A DNA stretch of 64,000 bases from Cellulomonas sp. URHD0024 (GTDB lineage Bacteria; Actinomycetota; Actinomycetes; Actinomycetales; Cellulomonadaceae), in contig NZ_AUEW01000001.1 of the NCBI RefSeq assembly GCF_000426185.1, positions 992,001 through 1,056,000 of the forward strand. The letters are read 5' to 3'. The position numbers and the translations under genes are program-made. This document shows, one piece after another, positions 9,859 to 19,936 of the stretch. The number at the start of each line of letters is the position of its first letter. Positions within the stretch are counted from its first letter, which is position 1. The notes under the pieces are model-generated. The model searched no databases and was not told the origin of the DNA. It worked only from the letters and a program-made list of their open reading frames with translations.

Positions 9859-10617
9859 CTACGACCAACGACCGAGTCGCTGGGCCAGGATCGCCAGGGC
9901 GACGGGCCCGGCCGTCGAGGTGCGCAGCACGTGCGGGCCGAGCCGGACAGCGTGCGCACCGGCGTCCGTCAGCCGGCTCAGCTCGGTCTCGCCGATCCCA
10001 CCCTCGGGTCCGACGACGACCAGACACTCGCCCGCGGCGGGCAACGAGACGTCCGCGATCGGCGCCGACGCCTCTTCGTGCAGGACCAGCGCGACGCCAC
10101 CGGCGTCGACCACCGACCGGATCCGCGTGGCGAGCGCTCGCCCGTCCAGCGCCGTCCCGACCTCGGGCACCCGGGCACGACGCGACTGCTTGGCCGCGGA
10201 CCGCACCGCACCCACCCAGCGGAGCCGGCTCTTCGCGGCACGCTCTCCACGCCACACGACGACCGACCGCTCCGCCTGCCACGGGACCACGGCGTCCACC
10301 CCGACCTCGGTCGCAGCCTCGATCGCCATCTCGTCCCGGTCCCCCTTGGCCAGCGCCTGCACGAGCACGAGCCCCACGGCCGGCGGGTCCTCGAGCACGA
10401 CCTCCGCGACGGCGACGAGGACGCCGTCGGCCGTCACAGCGTCGACTGTGCCCACCAGACGCACGCCCTCGCCGTCGACCACGTCGACCCGCTCACCGGC
10501 GGCGCGCCGCTGGACGACGCCGGCATGACGGCCCTCGGTGCCGCCGAGCAGGTAGGTGCCGCCCGCGACGACGTCCCGCAGGGTCCCGGGGTCGGCGAGG
10601 AAGACCGGCGCGCTCAT
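9859..10617 (-). CDS. rsmE: 16S rRNA m3U1498 methyltransferase RsmE
   Basis: 252 residues. An N-terminal PUA-like domain is followed by a SPOUT fold whose knot residues are visible: VVVGPEGGIGETELSRL, and RLGPHVLRTSTAGPVAL, which binds SAM. It should methylate U1498 of 16S rRNA. It starts 13 nt after dnaJ. The 81-bp gap to phoH contains a TAGACT hexamer that could be a weak internal promoter. Confidence 0.96.
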   Translation of the reverse strand: MSAPVFLADPGTLRDVVAGGTYLLGGTEGRHAGVVQRRAAGERVDVVDGEGVRLVGTVDAVTADGVLVAVAEVVLEDPPAVGLVLVQALAKGDRDEMAIEAATEVGVDAVVPWQAERSVVVWRGERAAKSRLRWVGAVRSAAKQSRRARVPEVGTALDGRALATRIRSVVDAGGVALVLHEEASAPIADVSLPAAGECLVVVGPEGGIGETELSRLTDAGAHAVRLGPHVLRTSTAGPVALAILAQRLGRWS

Positions 10618-10630
10618 CCCGCCGGGCCGC

Positions 10631-11758
10631 TCAGCGGCCGGACAGCTTGTCGCGCAGCTTGGCGAACACGCCCGTGCTCGACCCGGCGAACCGGGCCTCC
10701 GGGCGTTCCTCGCCGCGCAGCGCCGCGAGCTTGCGCAGCAGCTCGGACTGCTCGTCGTCCAGCGCGGTGGGCACCTGGACGTCGACGTGCACGTGCAGGT
10801 CCCCGCGTCCGCCGACGTGCAGGTGGCCGACCCCCAGGTTCTTCAGCGTGACGATCTGCGACGGCTGCGTGCCGGGACGCAGGTCGACGTCGCGTGGCCC
10901 GTCCAAGGTCTCCAGCGTGAGCACCGTGCCGAGCGCCGCCGCGGTCATCGGCACCTCGAGCGTCGCGTGCAGGTCGTCACCACGACGGACGAACGTGTCG
11001 TTCTTCCGCTCGCGCACCTCGAGGTACACGTCGCCCGCCGGTCCGCCCGCCGGACCGACCTCGCCCTGACCCGTGAGCTTGATGCGCGTGCCCGTGTCCA
11101 CGCCGGCGGGCACGTCGACGCTCAGGGTGCGCCGCGAACGGACCCGGCCCTCGCCGGAGCACTCGGTGCACGGATCGGGGATGACGCTGCCGAACCCGTG
11201 GCAGACCGCGCACGGCTGCGTGGTCATCACCTGGCCCAGGAACGAGCGGGCCACGCGCTGGACCGAGCCGCGACCACCGCAGACCTCGCACGTGCGCGGC
11301 GAGGTGCCCGGCCGGCAGCAGGTGCCGTTGCAGGTCGGGCAGACCACGGCCGTGTCGACCGGGACCTCGCGGTGCACGCCGAACGTCACCTCGGGCAGGT
11401 CGAGGTCCAGACGGACGAGCGCGTCCTGGCCGCGGCGTGCGCGCGGGATCGGCCCGCGCTGCTGCGCCTGGCCGGTCGCCGCACCGAAGAACGTCTCGAA
11501 GATGTCCTGGAAGCCGAACCCACCGCCCATTCCGCCACCCGGAGAGGCGGGGTCGCCGCCCATGTCGTACGCCCGGCGCTTCTCGGGGTTCCCCAGCACG
11601 TCGTAGGCCCGCGACACGTCCTTGAACGTGTCCTCGGAGCCCGCATCGGAACCCGCGACGTCCGGGTGGTGCTCGCGCGCGAGCTTGCGGTAGGCCTTCT
11701 TGATCTGGTCAGGCGTCGCGTCGCGTGGCACGCCGAGGATCTCGTAGTAGTCGGTCAC
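10631..11758 (-). CDS. dnaJ: Chaperone DnaJ (HrcA-linked copy)
   Basis: 375 residues. The J domain has the HPD motif (REHHPDVAG). A Gly-rich linker (PGGGMGGGFGF) leads to a zinc-finger region with four Cys repeats: CPTCNGTC, CEVCGGRG, CAVCHGFG and CTECSGEG. The first repeat has Cys where the last Gly of CxxCxGxG is expected. The C-terminal substrate-binding domain is complete. It is a DnaK co-chaperone lying 46 nt downstream of hrcA under the same CIRCE element. It is probably the second actinobacterial DnaJ, because no dnaK or grpE is nearby. Confidence 0.97.
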   Translation of the reverse strand: MTDYYEILGVPRDATPDQIKKAYRKLAREHHPDVAGSDAGSEDTFKDVSRAYDVLGNPEKRRAYDMGGDPASPGGGMGGGFGFQDIFETFFGAATGQAQQRGPIPRARRGQDALVRLDLDLPEVTFGVHREVPVDTAVVCPTCNGTCCRPGTSPRTCEVCGGRGSVQRVARSFLGQVMTTQPCAVCHGFGSVIPDPCTECSGEGRVRSRRTLSVDVPAGVDTGTRIKLTGQGEVGPAGGPAGDVYLEVRERKNDTFVRRGDDLHATLEVPMTAAALGTVLTLETLDGPRDVDLRPGTQPSQIVTLKNLGVGHLHVGGRGDLHVHVDVQVPTALDDEQSELLRKLAALRGEERPEARFAGSSTGVFAKLRDKLSGR

Positions 11759-11804
11759 GGGAGGATCTGCTCGCTTCCGGTGGGTGTGCTGTTCAGAGCG
11801 ACGG

Positions 11805-12827
11805 TCATTGCGCCAGGATCCGCGTCAGGTAGCGCGCGACAGCGCGCACCGCGGACATGGTGGCCGGGTAGTCCATGCGCAGCGGGCCGATGGAGCCGAT
11901 GCGCGCCACCGAGCCGCCTCCCTCGTCGCCGTAGCCGGTGGTCACGAAGCTGGTCTCGACGAGGCCGTCGTGCTGGGTCTCGCGACCGATGCGCACCGCG
12001 ACGGCCTGAGTGTCCTCCGCCATCTCCGAGAGCAGCCGCAGCAGGACGACCTGCTCCTCCAGCGCCTCGAGGACCGGCCCGATCGAGCGCACGTCGGTCC
12101 CACCCGCACGCGCGAGGTTGGCCGTCCCGGCGAGCACGACCCGTTCCTCGCTCTCCTGCGCCAACGTCTCCTCGAGCACGGAGACGACACTGCGCACCAG
12201 GGCCTGGTCGACGGGGGCGAAGGCTGCGCTCAGGTCGGCGAGGGCGACGGGCAGCTCGGAGAGCCGACGACCTGCGGCGCTGACGTTCAGCCGGGCGCGC
12301 AGCAAGGCGACCACCGACTCGTCGAGCTCTCCGTCGAGCTCGAGCGTGCGCTGCTCGACGCGACCCGTGTCCGTGATGAGCACGACGAGCAGGTGCCGCT
12401 GGCCGACGGGCACGAGCTCCACGTGCCGCAGGGCCGAGCGCCGCAACGAGGGGTACTGCACCACCGCGACCTGCTGGGTGAGCTGCGCGATGATGCGCAC
12501 CGCTCGGTCGACGACGTCGTCCAGGTCCTGCGCGTTCTCCAGGAACGTGCCGATCGCGCGCCGCTCGGGGCTGGACAGCGGCTTGACGCTGGAGAGCTGG
12601 TCGACGAAGAGCCGGTACCCCTTGTCGGTCGGGACCCGACCGGCCGAGGTGTGCGGCTGAGCGATGTAGCCGCCCTCTTCCAACGAGGCCATGTCGTTGC
12701 GGATCGTGGCAGGAGAGACCCCGAGGGAGTGCCGTTCGACCAGCGCGCGCGAACCGACGGGCTCACGGGTGGCGACGTAGTCCTCGACGATCGCCCGCAG
12801 CACGTCAAGCCTCCGGTCGTCGCTCAT
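11805..12827 (-). CDS. hrcA: Heat-inducible transcription repressor HrcA
   Basis: 340 residues from the ATG at 12827, which has GAGGGAGG just upstream; a longer in-frame extension would cross the operator and is rejected. The N-terminal winged helix ([20 protein letters not shown] and [15 protein letters not shown]) is followed by the HrcA effector domain. It represses heat-shock genes through CIRCE, and an operator lies about 65 bp upstream, so autoregulation of hrcA-dnaJ is expected. Confidence 0.97.
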   Translation of the reverse strand: MSDDRRLDVLRAIVEDYVATREPVGSRALVERHSLGVSPATIRNDMASLEEGGYIAQPHTSAGRVPTDKGYRLFVDQLSSVKPLSSPERRAIGTFLENAQDLDDVVDRAVRIIAQLTQQVAVVQYPSLRRSALRHVELVPVGQRHLLVVLITDTGRVEQRTLELDGELDESVVALLRARLNVSAAGRRLSELPVALADLSAAFAPVDQALVRSVVSVLEETLAQESEERVVLAGTANLARAGGTDVRSIGPVLEALEEQVVLLRLLSEMAEDTQAVAVRIGRETQHDGLVETSFVTTGYGDEGGGSVARIGSIGPLRMDYPATMSAVRAVARYLTRILAQ

Positions 12828-12893
12828 CTCGCCTCCCTCGCGTTCGTGGCAGCCTGCCTTCGGGCCGTCTCGGCCTGCGCGGCGGTGAGGCGG

Positions 12894-12920
12894 GTAGCAC
12901 TCCCCGGGCAGGAGTGCCAA
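12894..12920. promoter_or_regulatory. CIRCE operator for HrcA
   Basis: GTAGCACTC, a 9-nt spacer, then GAGTGCCAA. Compared with the consensus TTAGCACTC-N9-GAGTGCTAA there is one mismatch per arm. It lies between the hrcA start and the divergent DUF3097 gene, the expected site for autoregulation. Confidence 0.93.
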
Positions 12921-13014
12921 TGCTACGCCGCGACGACGACACCACGACTGCAGGTGGGGGCACTGCGCCCACAGCGCAACGGCGTGCCCCGCCGGCGCGA
13001 TCCCGGCGCGCCTC

Positions 13015-13020
13015 TACGCT
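13015..13020 (+). promoter_or_regulatory. Candidate -10 (TACGCT) for a leaderless transcript
   Basis: A TANNNT hexamer ends 6 nt before the GTG at 13027, and no Shine-Dalgarno sequence is present. This spacing puts the transcript start at the start codon. No clear -35 was seen. Confidence 0.45.
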
Positions 13021-13026
13021 GCCCGG

Positions 13027-13884
13027 GTGAACCAGGACCGCTACGGCTCCGACGTCCTGCGCGGCGCCGCCTCGACCCACCACCGACCGACCCGGACCAG
13101 CCGCCCGCAGGCTGCGGAGACGGGCCTCGTCGTCGAGGAGGTCACCACCGGCTGGGTCGGTGCGGTCGTCCGCGTCGAGAAGTCCGGCGGCGTCCACGTC
13201 GTGGTCCTGGAGGACCGCCGCGGCCGCACGCGCACGTTCCCGCTCGGCCGGGGCTTCTGGCTCGACGGCGAACCCGTCGCGCTGACCGCCCCGGTCCGGG
13301 CGCCGGCGCCCGGGCGCCCCACCCGTACGGCCTCCGGGTCGGTCGCGGTGCACGACGCCCGGGCGCGCGTTGCCCGCGGCAGCCGGATCTGGGTCGAGGG
13401 CAAGCACGACGCCGAGCTCGTCGAGAAGGTCTGGGGTGACGACCTCCGCCTCGAGGGCGTCGTGGTCGAGCTGCTCGACGGCGTGGACAACCTGCCCGAC
13501 GCGATCCGCGACTTCGCCCCCGAACCCGGGCGCCGCGTCGGCGTGCTCGTCGACCACCTCGTCGCCGGGGCCAAGGAGAGCAGGATCGCCGCCGAGGCCG
13601 TCCGGATGGCCCCCGCGGGCACGGTGCTCGTGCTCGGGCACCCGTACGTCGACGTGTGGCAGGCCGTGCGGCCTGAACGCATCGGCCTGGCGGCCTGGCC
13701 GACGATCGAGCGCGGTACCGAGTGGAAGCACGGCATCCTGCGTGAGCTCGGGTGGCCCGCGCAGGACCAGGCCGATGTGGCCCGCGCCTGGCAGCGGATC
13801 CTGCGCTCCGTCCGCAGCTACGCCGACCTCGAGCCCAGCCTGCTGGGTCGCGTCGAGGAGCTCATCGACTTCGTCACCGCGTGA
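13027..13884 (+). CDS. DUF3097-type protein with a Toprim-like region
   Basis: 285 residues from GTG, apparently leaderless. It matches the actinobacterial DUF3097 type from memory. The N-terminus has a small beta-rich domain (GWVGAVVRVEKSGG and VVLEDRRGRTRTFPLGRGF). A middle segment, RIWVEGKHDAELVEKVWGDD followed later by VGVLVDHLVAG, resembles the acidic core of a Toprim fold. It is divergent from hrcA. The biochemical role is unknown; the Toprim comparison is inference. Confidence 0.85.
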   Translation: MNQDRYGSDVLRGAASTHHRPTRTSRPQAAETGLVVEEVTTGWVGAVVRVEKSGGVHVVVLEDRRGRTRTFPLGRGFWLDGEPVALTAPVRAPAPGRPTRTASGSVAVHDARARVARGSRIWVEGKHDAELVEKVWGDDLRLEGVVVELLDGVDNLPDAIRDFAPEPGRRVGVLVDHLVAGAKESRIAAEAVRMAPAGTVLVLGHPYVDVWQAVRPERIGLAAWPTIERGTEWKHGILRELGWPAQDQADVARAWQRILRSVRSYADLEPSLLGRVEELIDFVTA

Positions 13885-13917
13885 CGGTGCCCGGCCTGCG
13901 AGCGGGCCGGGCACCGT
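13884..13917. terminator. Strong hairpin between convergent genes
   Basis: ACGGTGCCCGGCC and GGCCGGGCACCGT form a perfect 13-bp stem with an 8-nt loop, beginning on the last base of the DUF3097 stop codon. It sits between two convergent genes and likely acts on both. Confidence 0.8.
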
Positions 13918-13933
13918 GGGTGTCGAGCAGCGG

Positions 13934-15004
13934 TCAGGCGACGGGGGCGATCGGGTCCCCGAGCAACCTCCGGAACAGGAACGCGCTCGCCAGCAGCACG
14001 ACGGGGACGGCCACCAGCAGGCCGACGCCGCAGAGGAGGGCACCCGCTACGACGATCGCGAGGGCCAGCAGGTAGAAGAGGATCGTGGTGGACAGGTTGG
14101 CGACGATCAACGCGTAGCTCGCCTTCATGGCGTCCACAGGCTGAAGCTTCTTGTCGATCACGAACCAGAACGTGAAGAACAGCAGGAAGTTCACGACGAG
14201 CGAGGCAAGGCCCCCGAGGACCGGGATCACCCTGAGCACCACCGCTATCCCGGTGAGGATCAGGGCCGTGACGACGACCGGTCCGGCGTCGACGAACCTG
14301 AAGAAGGTCCCGAAGGTGATCTCTTTGCCCTTGGTGACGTCCAGGGCAGCGCTGATGAAGATCGCCTGGATCAGGTAGCCGATCAGTGACGCGACGAGCG
14401 TCAGGAGGATCGCGCCCAACGACAGCCCGAAGCCGAACGCGCCGTTGCGGAACATCCGTGCGCCGCCGCCGAAGATCGCAGAGACGATCCCGACCACGAC
14501 GAGGAAGCCGACGAACCAGACGACTCCGGCGGCGATGAAGAGGCCACCGTGCCGGGTGAACTGCGCCCAGCCGTAGGACACCGACTCCCCGATCGGCGAC
14601 GGCGGCGGCGGTGCGTAGCCACCGGCGGGCGGCTGCGCGTAGCCCGGGGGCGGGTAGGCGCCGGGCGCCTGCTGGCCGTACCCCGGCTGGCCGTACCCCG
14701 GCTGGCCGTACCCCGGCTGGCCGTACCCCGGCTGGCCGTACCCCGGCTGGGGCGGTGGCGGGTACGCGCCCGGCGCCGGTTGCCCGTACTGGGGTTGCCC
14801 GTACTGCGGCTGCGCAGGCGGCGGGACCGGCGGAGCGGGCGGCGGGGGTGGGGGTGGGGGTGGGGGCGCCTGCGGCGGAGCGGGCGGTGGCGGCGGTGGC
14901 GGTGGCGGTGCCGCTGGCGGCTTTGCCAGCGGAACCGGCTGTTGAGGGTCAGGCGCGACGGGCTCGTCGTCGTTCGGCGGCGTACCGTCCCGGTTCTCGC
15001 TCAT
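13934..15004 (-). CDS. Pro/Gly/Tyr-rich repeat integral membrane protein
   Basis: 356 residues from the ATG at 15004, preceded by CAGGAGG. The N-terminal ~130 residues are low complexity: long Pro/Ala runs, then five identical GYGQP units. The remaining ~215 residues hold about five or six membrane helices, such as FIAAGVVWFVGFLVVVGIV and LAIVVAGALLCGVGLLVAVP. The layout matches actinobacterial membrane proteins with a cytosolic Pro-rich tail (DUF4013/DUF975-like). The function is unknown; the tail may bind partners or self-associate. Confidence 0.85.
   Translation of the reverse strand: MSENRDGTPPNDDEPVAPDPQQPVPLAKPPAAPPPPPPPPPAPPQAPPPPPPPPPPAPPVPPPAQPQYGQPQYGQPAPGAYPPPPQPGYGQPGYGQPGYGQPGYGQPGYGQQAPGAYPPPGYAQPPAGGYAPPPPSPIGESVSYGWAQFTRHGGLFIAAGVVWFVGFLVVVGIVSAIFGGGARMFRNGAFGFGLSLGAILLTLVASLIGYLIQAIFISAALDVTKGKEITFGTFFRFVDAGPVVVTALILTGIAVVLRVIPVLGGLASLVVNFLLFFTFWFVIDKKLQPVDAMKASYALIVANLSTTILFYLLALAIVVAGALLCGVGLLVAVPVVLLASAFLFRRLLGDPIAPVA
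14671..14745. repeat. Five perfect tandem 15-bp repeats
   Basis: GCTGGCCGTACCCCG occurs five times head to tail with no substitution, encoding GYGQP units on the minus strand; a partial copy follows. Identity at synonymous sites points to recent slippage and probable copy-number variation between strains. Confidence 0.95.
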
Positions 15005-15132
15005 GCGTGGCCTCCTGGTCACGGGCGGTCGATGCCCACGCCAGCGAACCGAAGGCGCACACCTGTGTCAAGGATGCGGGGTGATGCCCGGCATGTCGGC
15101 TTCGGGCTCCCAGCGCACCGAGGGCCGTCACG

Positions 15133-16359
15133 TCAGCCCGCGAGCGTCCGGACGACCGCGTCGGCGAGCAGTCGTCCACGACGCGTGAGGACCAGACGCC
15201 GGCCGCCCTCGTCCCGACGCAGTGCTGCCGCGCCGTCCACCAGACCGTCCGCGATCAACCCGGCGACCGCGGGACGCGCACTCGCCGGCAGCACGTCGAG
15301 CGGCAGCCCGGCCGACAGCCGGACGCCGAGCATCAGCCGTTCCAGCACCGCGCCGTCGCCGGTCACGGTCTCGCGGCCGGCGGCGGGGCTCAGCCCGCGG
15401 TCGAGCCGGTCCGCATACGCGCGCGGGTGCTTGACGTTCCACCAGCGCACCCCGCCGACGTGGCTGTGCGCCCCGGGGCCGACCCCCCACCAGTCGTCAC
15501 CCCGCCAGTAGGCGAGATTGTGCCGGCAGGCCGTCTCGGGGGTCCTCGACCAGTTGCTGACCTCGTACCAGCGCAGGCCGGCCGCCTCGAACAGGTCGTC
15601 GGCGAGCTCGTACTTGGTGGCCTGGTCGTCGCCGTCGGGCAGCTCGAGCTCGCCGCGGCGCACCTGCACCGCCATGCGTGTGCCCTGCTCGACGACCAGC
15701 GCGTAGGCGGAGACGTGATCGACGCCGGTGGCCAGTGCGGCCTCGACGCTGGTACGCCAGTCGTCGACCGACTCCCCCGGCGTCCCGTAGATCAGGTCGA
15801 GCGAGACGGCCAGGCCCGCATCGCGAGCCCAGCGCACGACGTCCGGGATACGTCGGGGGTCGTGCGTGCGTTCGAGGGTGGCCAGCACGTGCGGCACCGC
15901 CGACTGCATCCCGAACGAGACCCTGGTGAAGCCGGCGGCGGCCAGCGCCTCCAACGACTCCGGGGTGACGGAGTCGGGGTTCGCCTCGGTGGTCACCTCG
16001 GCGTCGTCGCCAAAGCCCCACGCCTCGCGGACGCCGGTCAGCATGCGCGACAGGTCGGGGACCGACAGGACCGTGGGGGTGCCGCCGCCGACGAACACGG
16101 TCTGCACCGGCCGCGCCGGCAGGACGCTCGCGGCGAGCGCGATCTCCTTCAGGGCCGTGTCCGCGTACGCGTTCTGGCTCGCGCCTCCGCCCAGCTCGGT
16201 GGCCGTGTACGTGTTGAAGTCGCAGTAGCCGCAGCGCACCGTGCAGAACGGGACGTGCAGGTAGACGCCGAAGGCGCGCTGCTCCAGGCCGTCGAACGCC
16301 GACGCCGGCAAGGAGCCGTCGTCGGGTGCCACGTCTCCCTCGGGGAGAGCCGGACTCAC
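15133..16359 (-). CDS. hemW: Radical SAM heme chaperone HemW
   Basis: 408 residues from a GTG overlapping the lepA stop. The radical-SAM cluster motif is [10 protein letters not shown], with YLHVPFC before it as in HemW. GGGTPT and the HemN C-terminal domain are present. HemW proteins insert heme and are usually not true coproporphyrinogen oxidases; the extra N-terminal Cys of HemN is not apparent. The lepA-hemW order is conserved in actinobacteria. Confidence 0.95.
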   Translation of the reverse strand: MSPALPEGDVAPDDGSLPASAFDGLEQRAFGVYLHVPFCTVRCGYCDFNTYTATELGGGASQNAYADTALKEIALAASVLPARPVQTVFVGGGTPTVLSVPDLSRMLTGVREAWGFGDDAEVTTEANPDSVTPESLEALAAAGFTRVSFGMQSAVPHVLATLERTHDPRRIPDVVRWARDAGLAVSLDLIYGTPGESVDDWRTSVEAALATGVDHVSAYALVVEQGTRMAVQVRRGELELPDGDDQATKYELADDLFEAAGLRWYEVSNWSRTPETACRHNLAYWRGDDWWGVGPGAHSHVGGVRWWNVKHPRAYADRLDRGLSPAAGRETVTGDGAVLERLMLGVRLSAGLPLDVLPASARPAVAGLIADGLVDGAAALRRDEGGRRLVLTRRGRLLADAVVRTLAG

Positions 16360-18236
16360 TTCTTCTTCGCGTCCTTGCCGCCGGCGGAACCGGCAGGCTC
16401 GCTGGAGAGCGCGGCGATGAAGGCCTCCTGCGGCACGTCGACCCGACCGATCGTCTTCATGCGCTTCTTGCCCTCCTTCTGCTTCTCCAGGAGCTTGCGC
16501 TTACGCGTGATGTCGCCGCCGTAGCACTTGGCCAGGACGTCCTTGCGGATGGCGCGGATGGTCTCGCGCGCGATGATCCGCGCACCGATCGCGGCCTGGA
16601 TGGGCACCTCGAACTGCTGGCGCGGGATGAGGTCCTTGAGCTTGGCCGTCATCATCACGCCGTAGGCGTAGGCCTTGTCCTTGTGCACGATCGCGCTGAA
16701 CGCGTCCACCGTCTCGCCCTGCAGCAGGATGTCGACCTTGACCAGGTCCGCCTCCTGGTCGCCGATGCGCTCGTAGTCGAGGCTGGCGTAGCCGCGCGTC
16801 TTGGACTTCAGCTGGTCGAAGAAGTCGAACACGATCTCGGCCATCGGGAGCACGTAGCGCAGCTCGACACGGTCCTCGGACAGGTAGTCCATGCCCTGCA
16901 GCTCGCCGCGCTTGGTCTGGCAGAGCTCCATGATGGCGCCGATGAACTCCGACGGCGCCAGGATCGTGCCCTTGACCATGGGCTCGTTGACGGCACCGAT
17001 CTTCCCCGACGGGAACTCGCTCGGGTTGGTCACGACGACGACGCTCTTGTCCTCGAGCGTCACCTCGTAGACGACGTTCGGTGCCGTCGAGATGAGGTCG
17101 AGGTCGAACTCGCGCTCGAGCCGCTCGCGGACGATCTCCAGGTGCAGCAGGCCGAGGAAGCCGACGCGGAAGCCGAAGCCCAGGGCGACCGACGTCTCGG
17201 GCTCGTAGTTGAGCGCGGCGTCGTTGAGCTTGAGCTTGTCGAGCGCGTCGCGCAGCACCGGGTAGTCGGTGCCGTCGATCGGGTACAGGCCCGAAAAAAC
17301 CATCGGCTTCGGGTCGGAGTAGCCGCCGAGCGCCTCGGCCGCGGGCTTGCTGGCGTTGGTGACGGTGTCGCCGACCTTCGACTGGCGCACGTCCTTCACG
17401 CCCGTGATGAGGTAGCCGACCTCGCCGACCCCGAGCCCCTTCGTCGGGACCGGCTCCGGGGAGATCACGCCGATCTCGAGCAGCTCGTGCGTCGCGCGCG
17501 TCGACATCATGACGATCTTCTCGCGCGGGTTCAGGTTGCCGTCGACGACCCGGACGTAGGTGACCACACCGCGGTACGTGTCGTAGACGGAGTCGAAGAT
17601 CATCGCGCGTGCCGGTGCGTTCGCGTCGCCGGTGGGCGGAGGGACCAGCTCCACGATGCGGTCCAGCAGCTCCGTGACACCCTCTCCGGTCTTGCCCGAC
17701 ACCCGCAGGCAGTCCTCGGGCTCGCCGCCGATGAGCTTGGCCAGCTCCTCCGCGTACTTCTCGGGCTGGGCGGCCGGCAGGTCGATCTTGTTGAGCACCG
17801 GGATGATCGTCAGGTCGTTGTCGAGCGCGAGGTAGAGGTTGGCCAGCGTCTGCGCCTCGATGCCCTGCGCGGCGTCGACCAGCAGCACGGCCCCCTCGCA
17901 GGCCGCCAGCGACCGGGACACCTCGTAGGTGAAGTCGACGTGCCCGGGGGTGTCGATCATGTTCAGCGCGAAGGCGTCCTCACCGACGCCCCACGGCATC
18001 CGCACGGCCTGCGACTTGATCGTGATGCCGCGCTCGCGCTCGATGTCCATGCGGTCCAGGTACTGCGCGCGCATCGCCCGCGCGTCCACGACGCCGGTGA
18101 GCTGCAGCATGCGGTCCGCGAGCGTCGACTTGCCGTGGTCGATGTGCGCGATGATGCAGAAGTTGCGCAGCAGCTCCGGCGGCGTGGCCGCGGGGTGGAT
18201 GCGCGACGAGGCGGCGGCACCGGGGATCGGGGACAA
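16356..18236 (-). CDS. lepA: Elongation factor 4 (LepA)
   Basis: 626 residues from a TTG at 18236, chosen because AGGAG lies 9 nt upstream and the product then begins [20 protein letters not shown] just before the GTPase domain. G motifs: [22 protein letters not shown] and NKIDLPAA. The EF-G-like domains and the LepA-specific C-terminal domain ([20 protein letters not shown]) are complete. It is a ribosomal back-translocase or assembly GTPase, coupled to hemW by a GTGA overlap. Longer extensions cross into the divergent gene and are rejected. Confidence 0.95.
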   Translation of the reverse strand: MSPIPGAAASSRIHPAATPPELLRNFCIIAHIDHGKSTLADRMLQLTGVVDARAMRAQYLDRMDIERERGITIKSQAVRMPWGVGEDAFALNMIDTPGHVDFTYEVSRSLAACEGAVLLVDAAQGIEAQTLANLYLALDNDLTIIPVLNKIDLPAAQPEKYAEELAKLIGGEPEDCLRVSGKTGEGVTELLDRIVELVPPPTGDANAPARAMIFDSVYDTYRGVVTYVRVVDGNLNPREKIVMMSTRATHELLEIGVISPEPVPTKGLGVGEVGYLITGVKDVRQSKVGDTVTNASKPAAEALGGYSDPKPMVFSGLYPIDGTDYPVLRDALDKLKLNDAALNYEPETSVALGFGFRVGFLGLLHLEIVRERLEREFDLDLISTAPNVVYEVTLEDKSVVVVTNPSEFPSGKIGAVNEPMVKGTILAPSEFIGAIMELCQTKRGELQGMDYLSEDRVELRYVLPMAEIVFDFFDQLKSKTRGYASLDYERIGDQEADLVKVDILLQGETVDAFSAIVHKDKAYAYGVMMTAKLKDLIPRQQFEVPIQAAIGARIIARETIRAIRKDVLAKCYGGDITRKRKLLEKQKEGKKRMKTIGRVDVPQEAFIAALSSEPAGSAGGKDAKKK

Positions 18237-18357
18237 GCGGACTGGCTCCTGAGTTCGATATCGGCGAAGGCTCGGGCGGCACTGATGGCACCGTCGCGAC
18301 GATCGGTGACCGTCGTCGCCCTGTCGGGTCACGTGCGGTCGGTACCACCATGGTCCC

Positions 18358-19083
18358 ATGACGACGCACCATGCCGATGCGCCCACACCAGCGCCCGCCG
18401 CTGTACCCGCTTCGCTGGCGGTGCTGTCGGACCTCCAGGGCCAGTTCCTCGCGACGATCCCCGCGGTCGACCCGACCACCCGCGTCCCCTGGTGCGGCCG
18501 CTGGCGGGTGAAGGACCTGGTGGTGCACGTGGCCCGGATCCACCACTGGGCTGCGGGCCAGGCGCGCCGCACCGAGGAGACCCCGCTCGGACGCGGGCCG
18601 TTCGTCCTCACCGACCTCTACGGATCGTGCGCCGCCGAGCTGCGCGAGACGCTCGCCGAGCTCGGACCGGACGCTCGCTCGTGGACGCTCCTCGGCGAGG
18701 GACCCGCGTCGTTCTGGCACCGTCGCCAGACCCACGAGACGCTCGTGCACCTGTGGGACCTGCGCACCGCAGGCGGGCTGGACCTGGCCGTGGACCCCGT
18801 CGTGTGGGCCGACACCGTGGACGAGGTCGTCACCGTCATGCAGCCGCGACAGGAGCGGATGGGTCGCATGGAGCCCCTGCCCGCGCCGGTCGCTCTGCAC
18901 GCCACCGACGCGGACCGGACGTGGTCGCTGGGCGGCCCGGCCGCCCCGGCTGTGCACGTCACCGGCCGGGCGAGGGACCTCGCCCTCCTCCTGTGGGGAC
19001 GGCGGTCCCCCGACGACGGTCTGCGGGTCGACGGCGACCGGGCAGCGCTCGACGACACGCTCTCCCGGCGCCTGACGCCGTGA
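18358..19083 (+). CDS. Maleylpyruvate isomerase-family, mycothiol-dependent type enzyme
   Basis: 241 residues. An N-terminal DinB/MDMPI-type helical bundle carries putative metal histidines in [10 protein letters not shown] and [14 protein letters not shown]; a smaller C-terminal domain follows ([17 protein letters not shown]). Members use mycothiol in isomerisation or detoxification, but most, like this one, lack a known substrate. It is divergent from lepA and convergent with the transglutaminase gene 13 bp away. Confidence 0.85.
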   Translation: MTTHHADAPTPAPAAVPASLAVLSDLQGQFLATIPAVDPTTRVPWCGRWRVKDLVVHVARIHHWAAGQARRTEETPLGRGPFVLTDLYGSCAAELRETLAELGPDARSWTLLGEGPASFWHRRQTHETLVHLWDLRTAGGLDLAVDPVVWADTVDEVVTVMQPRQERMGRMEPLPAPVALHATDADRTWSLGGPAAPAVHVTGRARDLALLLWGRRSPDDGLRVDGDRAALDDTLSRRLTP

Positions 19084-19096
19084 TCGGATCCGGACG

Positions 19097-19936
19097 TCAG
19101 GCCTCGCGCGTGATCTGCACCGTCACGGAGGTCTCCTGCGTCCCCGCACCCGCGAAGATCCCGCGCAGCGGCGGCACGTCGTCGTAGCAGCGTCCGCGCG
19201 CGATCACCACGTGGTGGTCACCGGCGATCGACCGGTTGGTCGGGTCGTACGCGAACCACTCGCCCACCCACCACTCGACCCAGGCGTGCGAGTCGCCGCT
19301 GACCGTCGTCCCGATCTCCACCTCGTCGTCGGGGTGCAGGTAGCCGGACACGTACCTGGCCGGGATGCCGATCGACCGCAGCGCCCCGGAGACCAGGTGC
19401 GCCAGGTCCTGGCAGACGCCGGCGCGCTTGGCCCACGCCTCGGATGCCGGCGTGTGCACGGTCGTCGCGCCCGGGATGTACTCGACCTCGTCCCGCAGCG
19501 CGTTGCTGACCGCCAGCGCGGCCTCGGCCGGGGTCAGCGACGCTGCCACGCGCTTGGCCAGCTCGACGACCTCGTCGGGCGGCGCGGTGGTCGGCGTGTC
19601 CGAGAGGAACTCGGCCAGCCGGTCACGAAGCTCGGCGCCGCGCAGGGTCTCCCACCCGGCGGGGTTCCGCAGCGGCTGGCGCTCGGCCACGTCGACCAGG
19701 TGCTCGGCGGTCACCACCATCGACTCGTGCGGCGTGAGCACCTCGAACGCGGAGACGGCCGTGCCCCAGTAGTCGCGGTACTCGGACCAGCCGGTGTGCG
19801 GCTGCACCTCGATCTTCGACTCCAGCACCGTCTGGCCGTGCTGCGTCAGCGGTGTCATGCGTGCCTCGTTGTACGAGGCCAGCACCGGGCTCGCGTACTG
19901 GAACGCGGACGTGTGGACCACGCGCAGCCGACTCAC
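19097..19936 (-). CDS. Transglutaminase-like cysteine protease-fold protein
   Basis: 279 residues from a GTG overlapping the alpha-E stop (GTGA). The N-terminal beta region (RLRVVHTSAFQYASPVLASY) is typical of the family. The Cys-His-Asp triad is visible in RAGVCQDLAHL, GDSHAWVEWWV and YDPTNR. It is the last gene of the ATP-grasp/alpha-E/transglutaminase operon, a triad recurring in many bacteria and predicted to form or cleave isopeptide/peptide bonds. The actual substrate is unknown. Longer extensions overlap the alpha-E gene and are rejected. Confidence 0.92.
   Translation of the reverse strand: MSRLRVVHTSAFQYASPVLASYNEARMTPLTQHGQTVLESKIEVQPHTGWSEYRDYWGTAVSAFEVLTPHESMVVTAEHLVDVAERQPLRNPAGWETLRGAELRDRLAEFLSDTPTTAPPDEVVELAKRVAASLTPAEAALAVSNALRDEVEYIPGATTVHTPASEAWAKRAGVCQDLAHLVSGALRSIGIPARYVSGYLHPDDEVEIGTTVSGDSHAWVEWWVGEWFAYDPTNRSIAGDHHVVIARGRCYDDVPPLRGIFAGAGTQETSVTVQITREA

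Noticed and set aside
11805..12920. Longer N-terminal extension of HrcA, and likewise for FHA, LepA, transglutaminase, DinB and FtsX genes
   Set aside because: Extensions overlap neighbouring genes, operators or terminators and read as non-conserved Arg/Pro sequence; internal starts with ribosome binding sites or stop/start overlaps fit the families.
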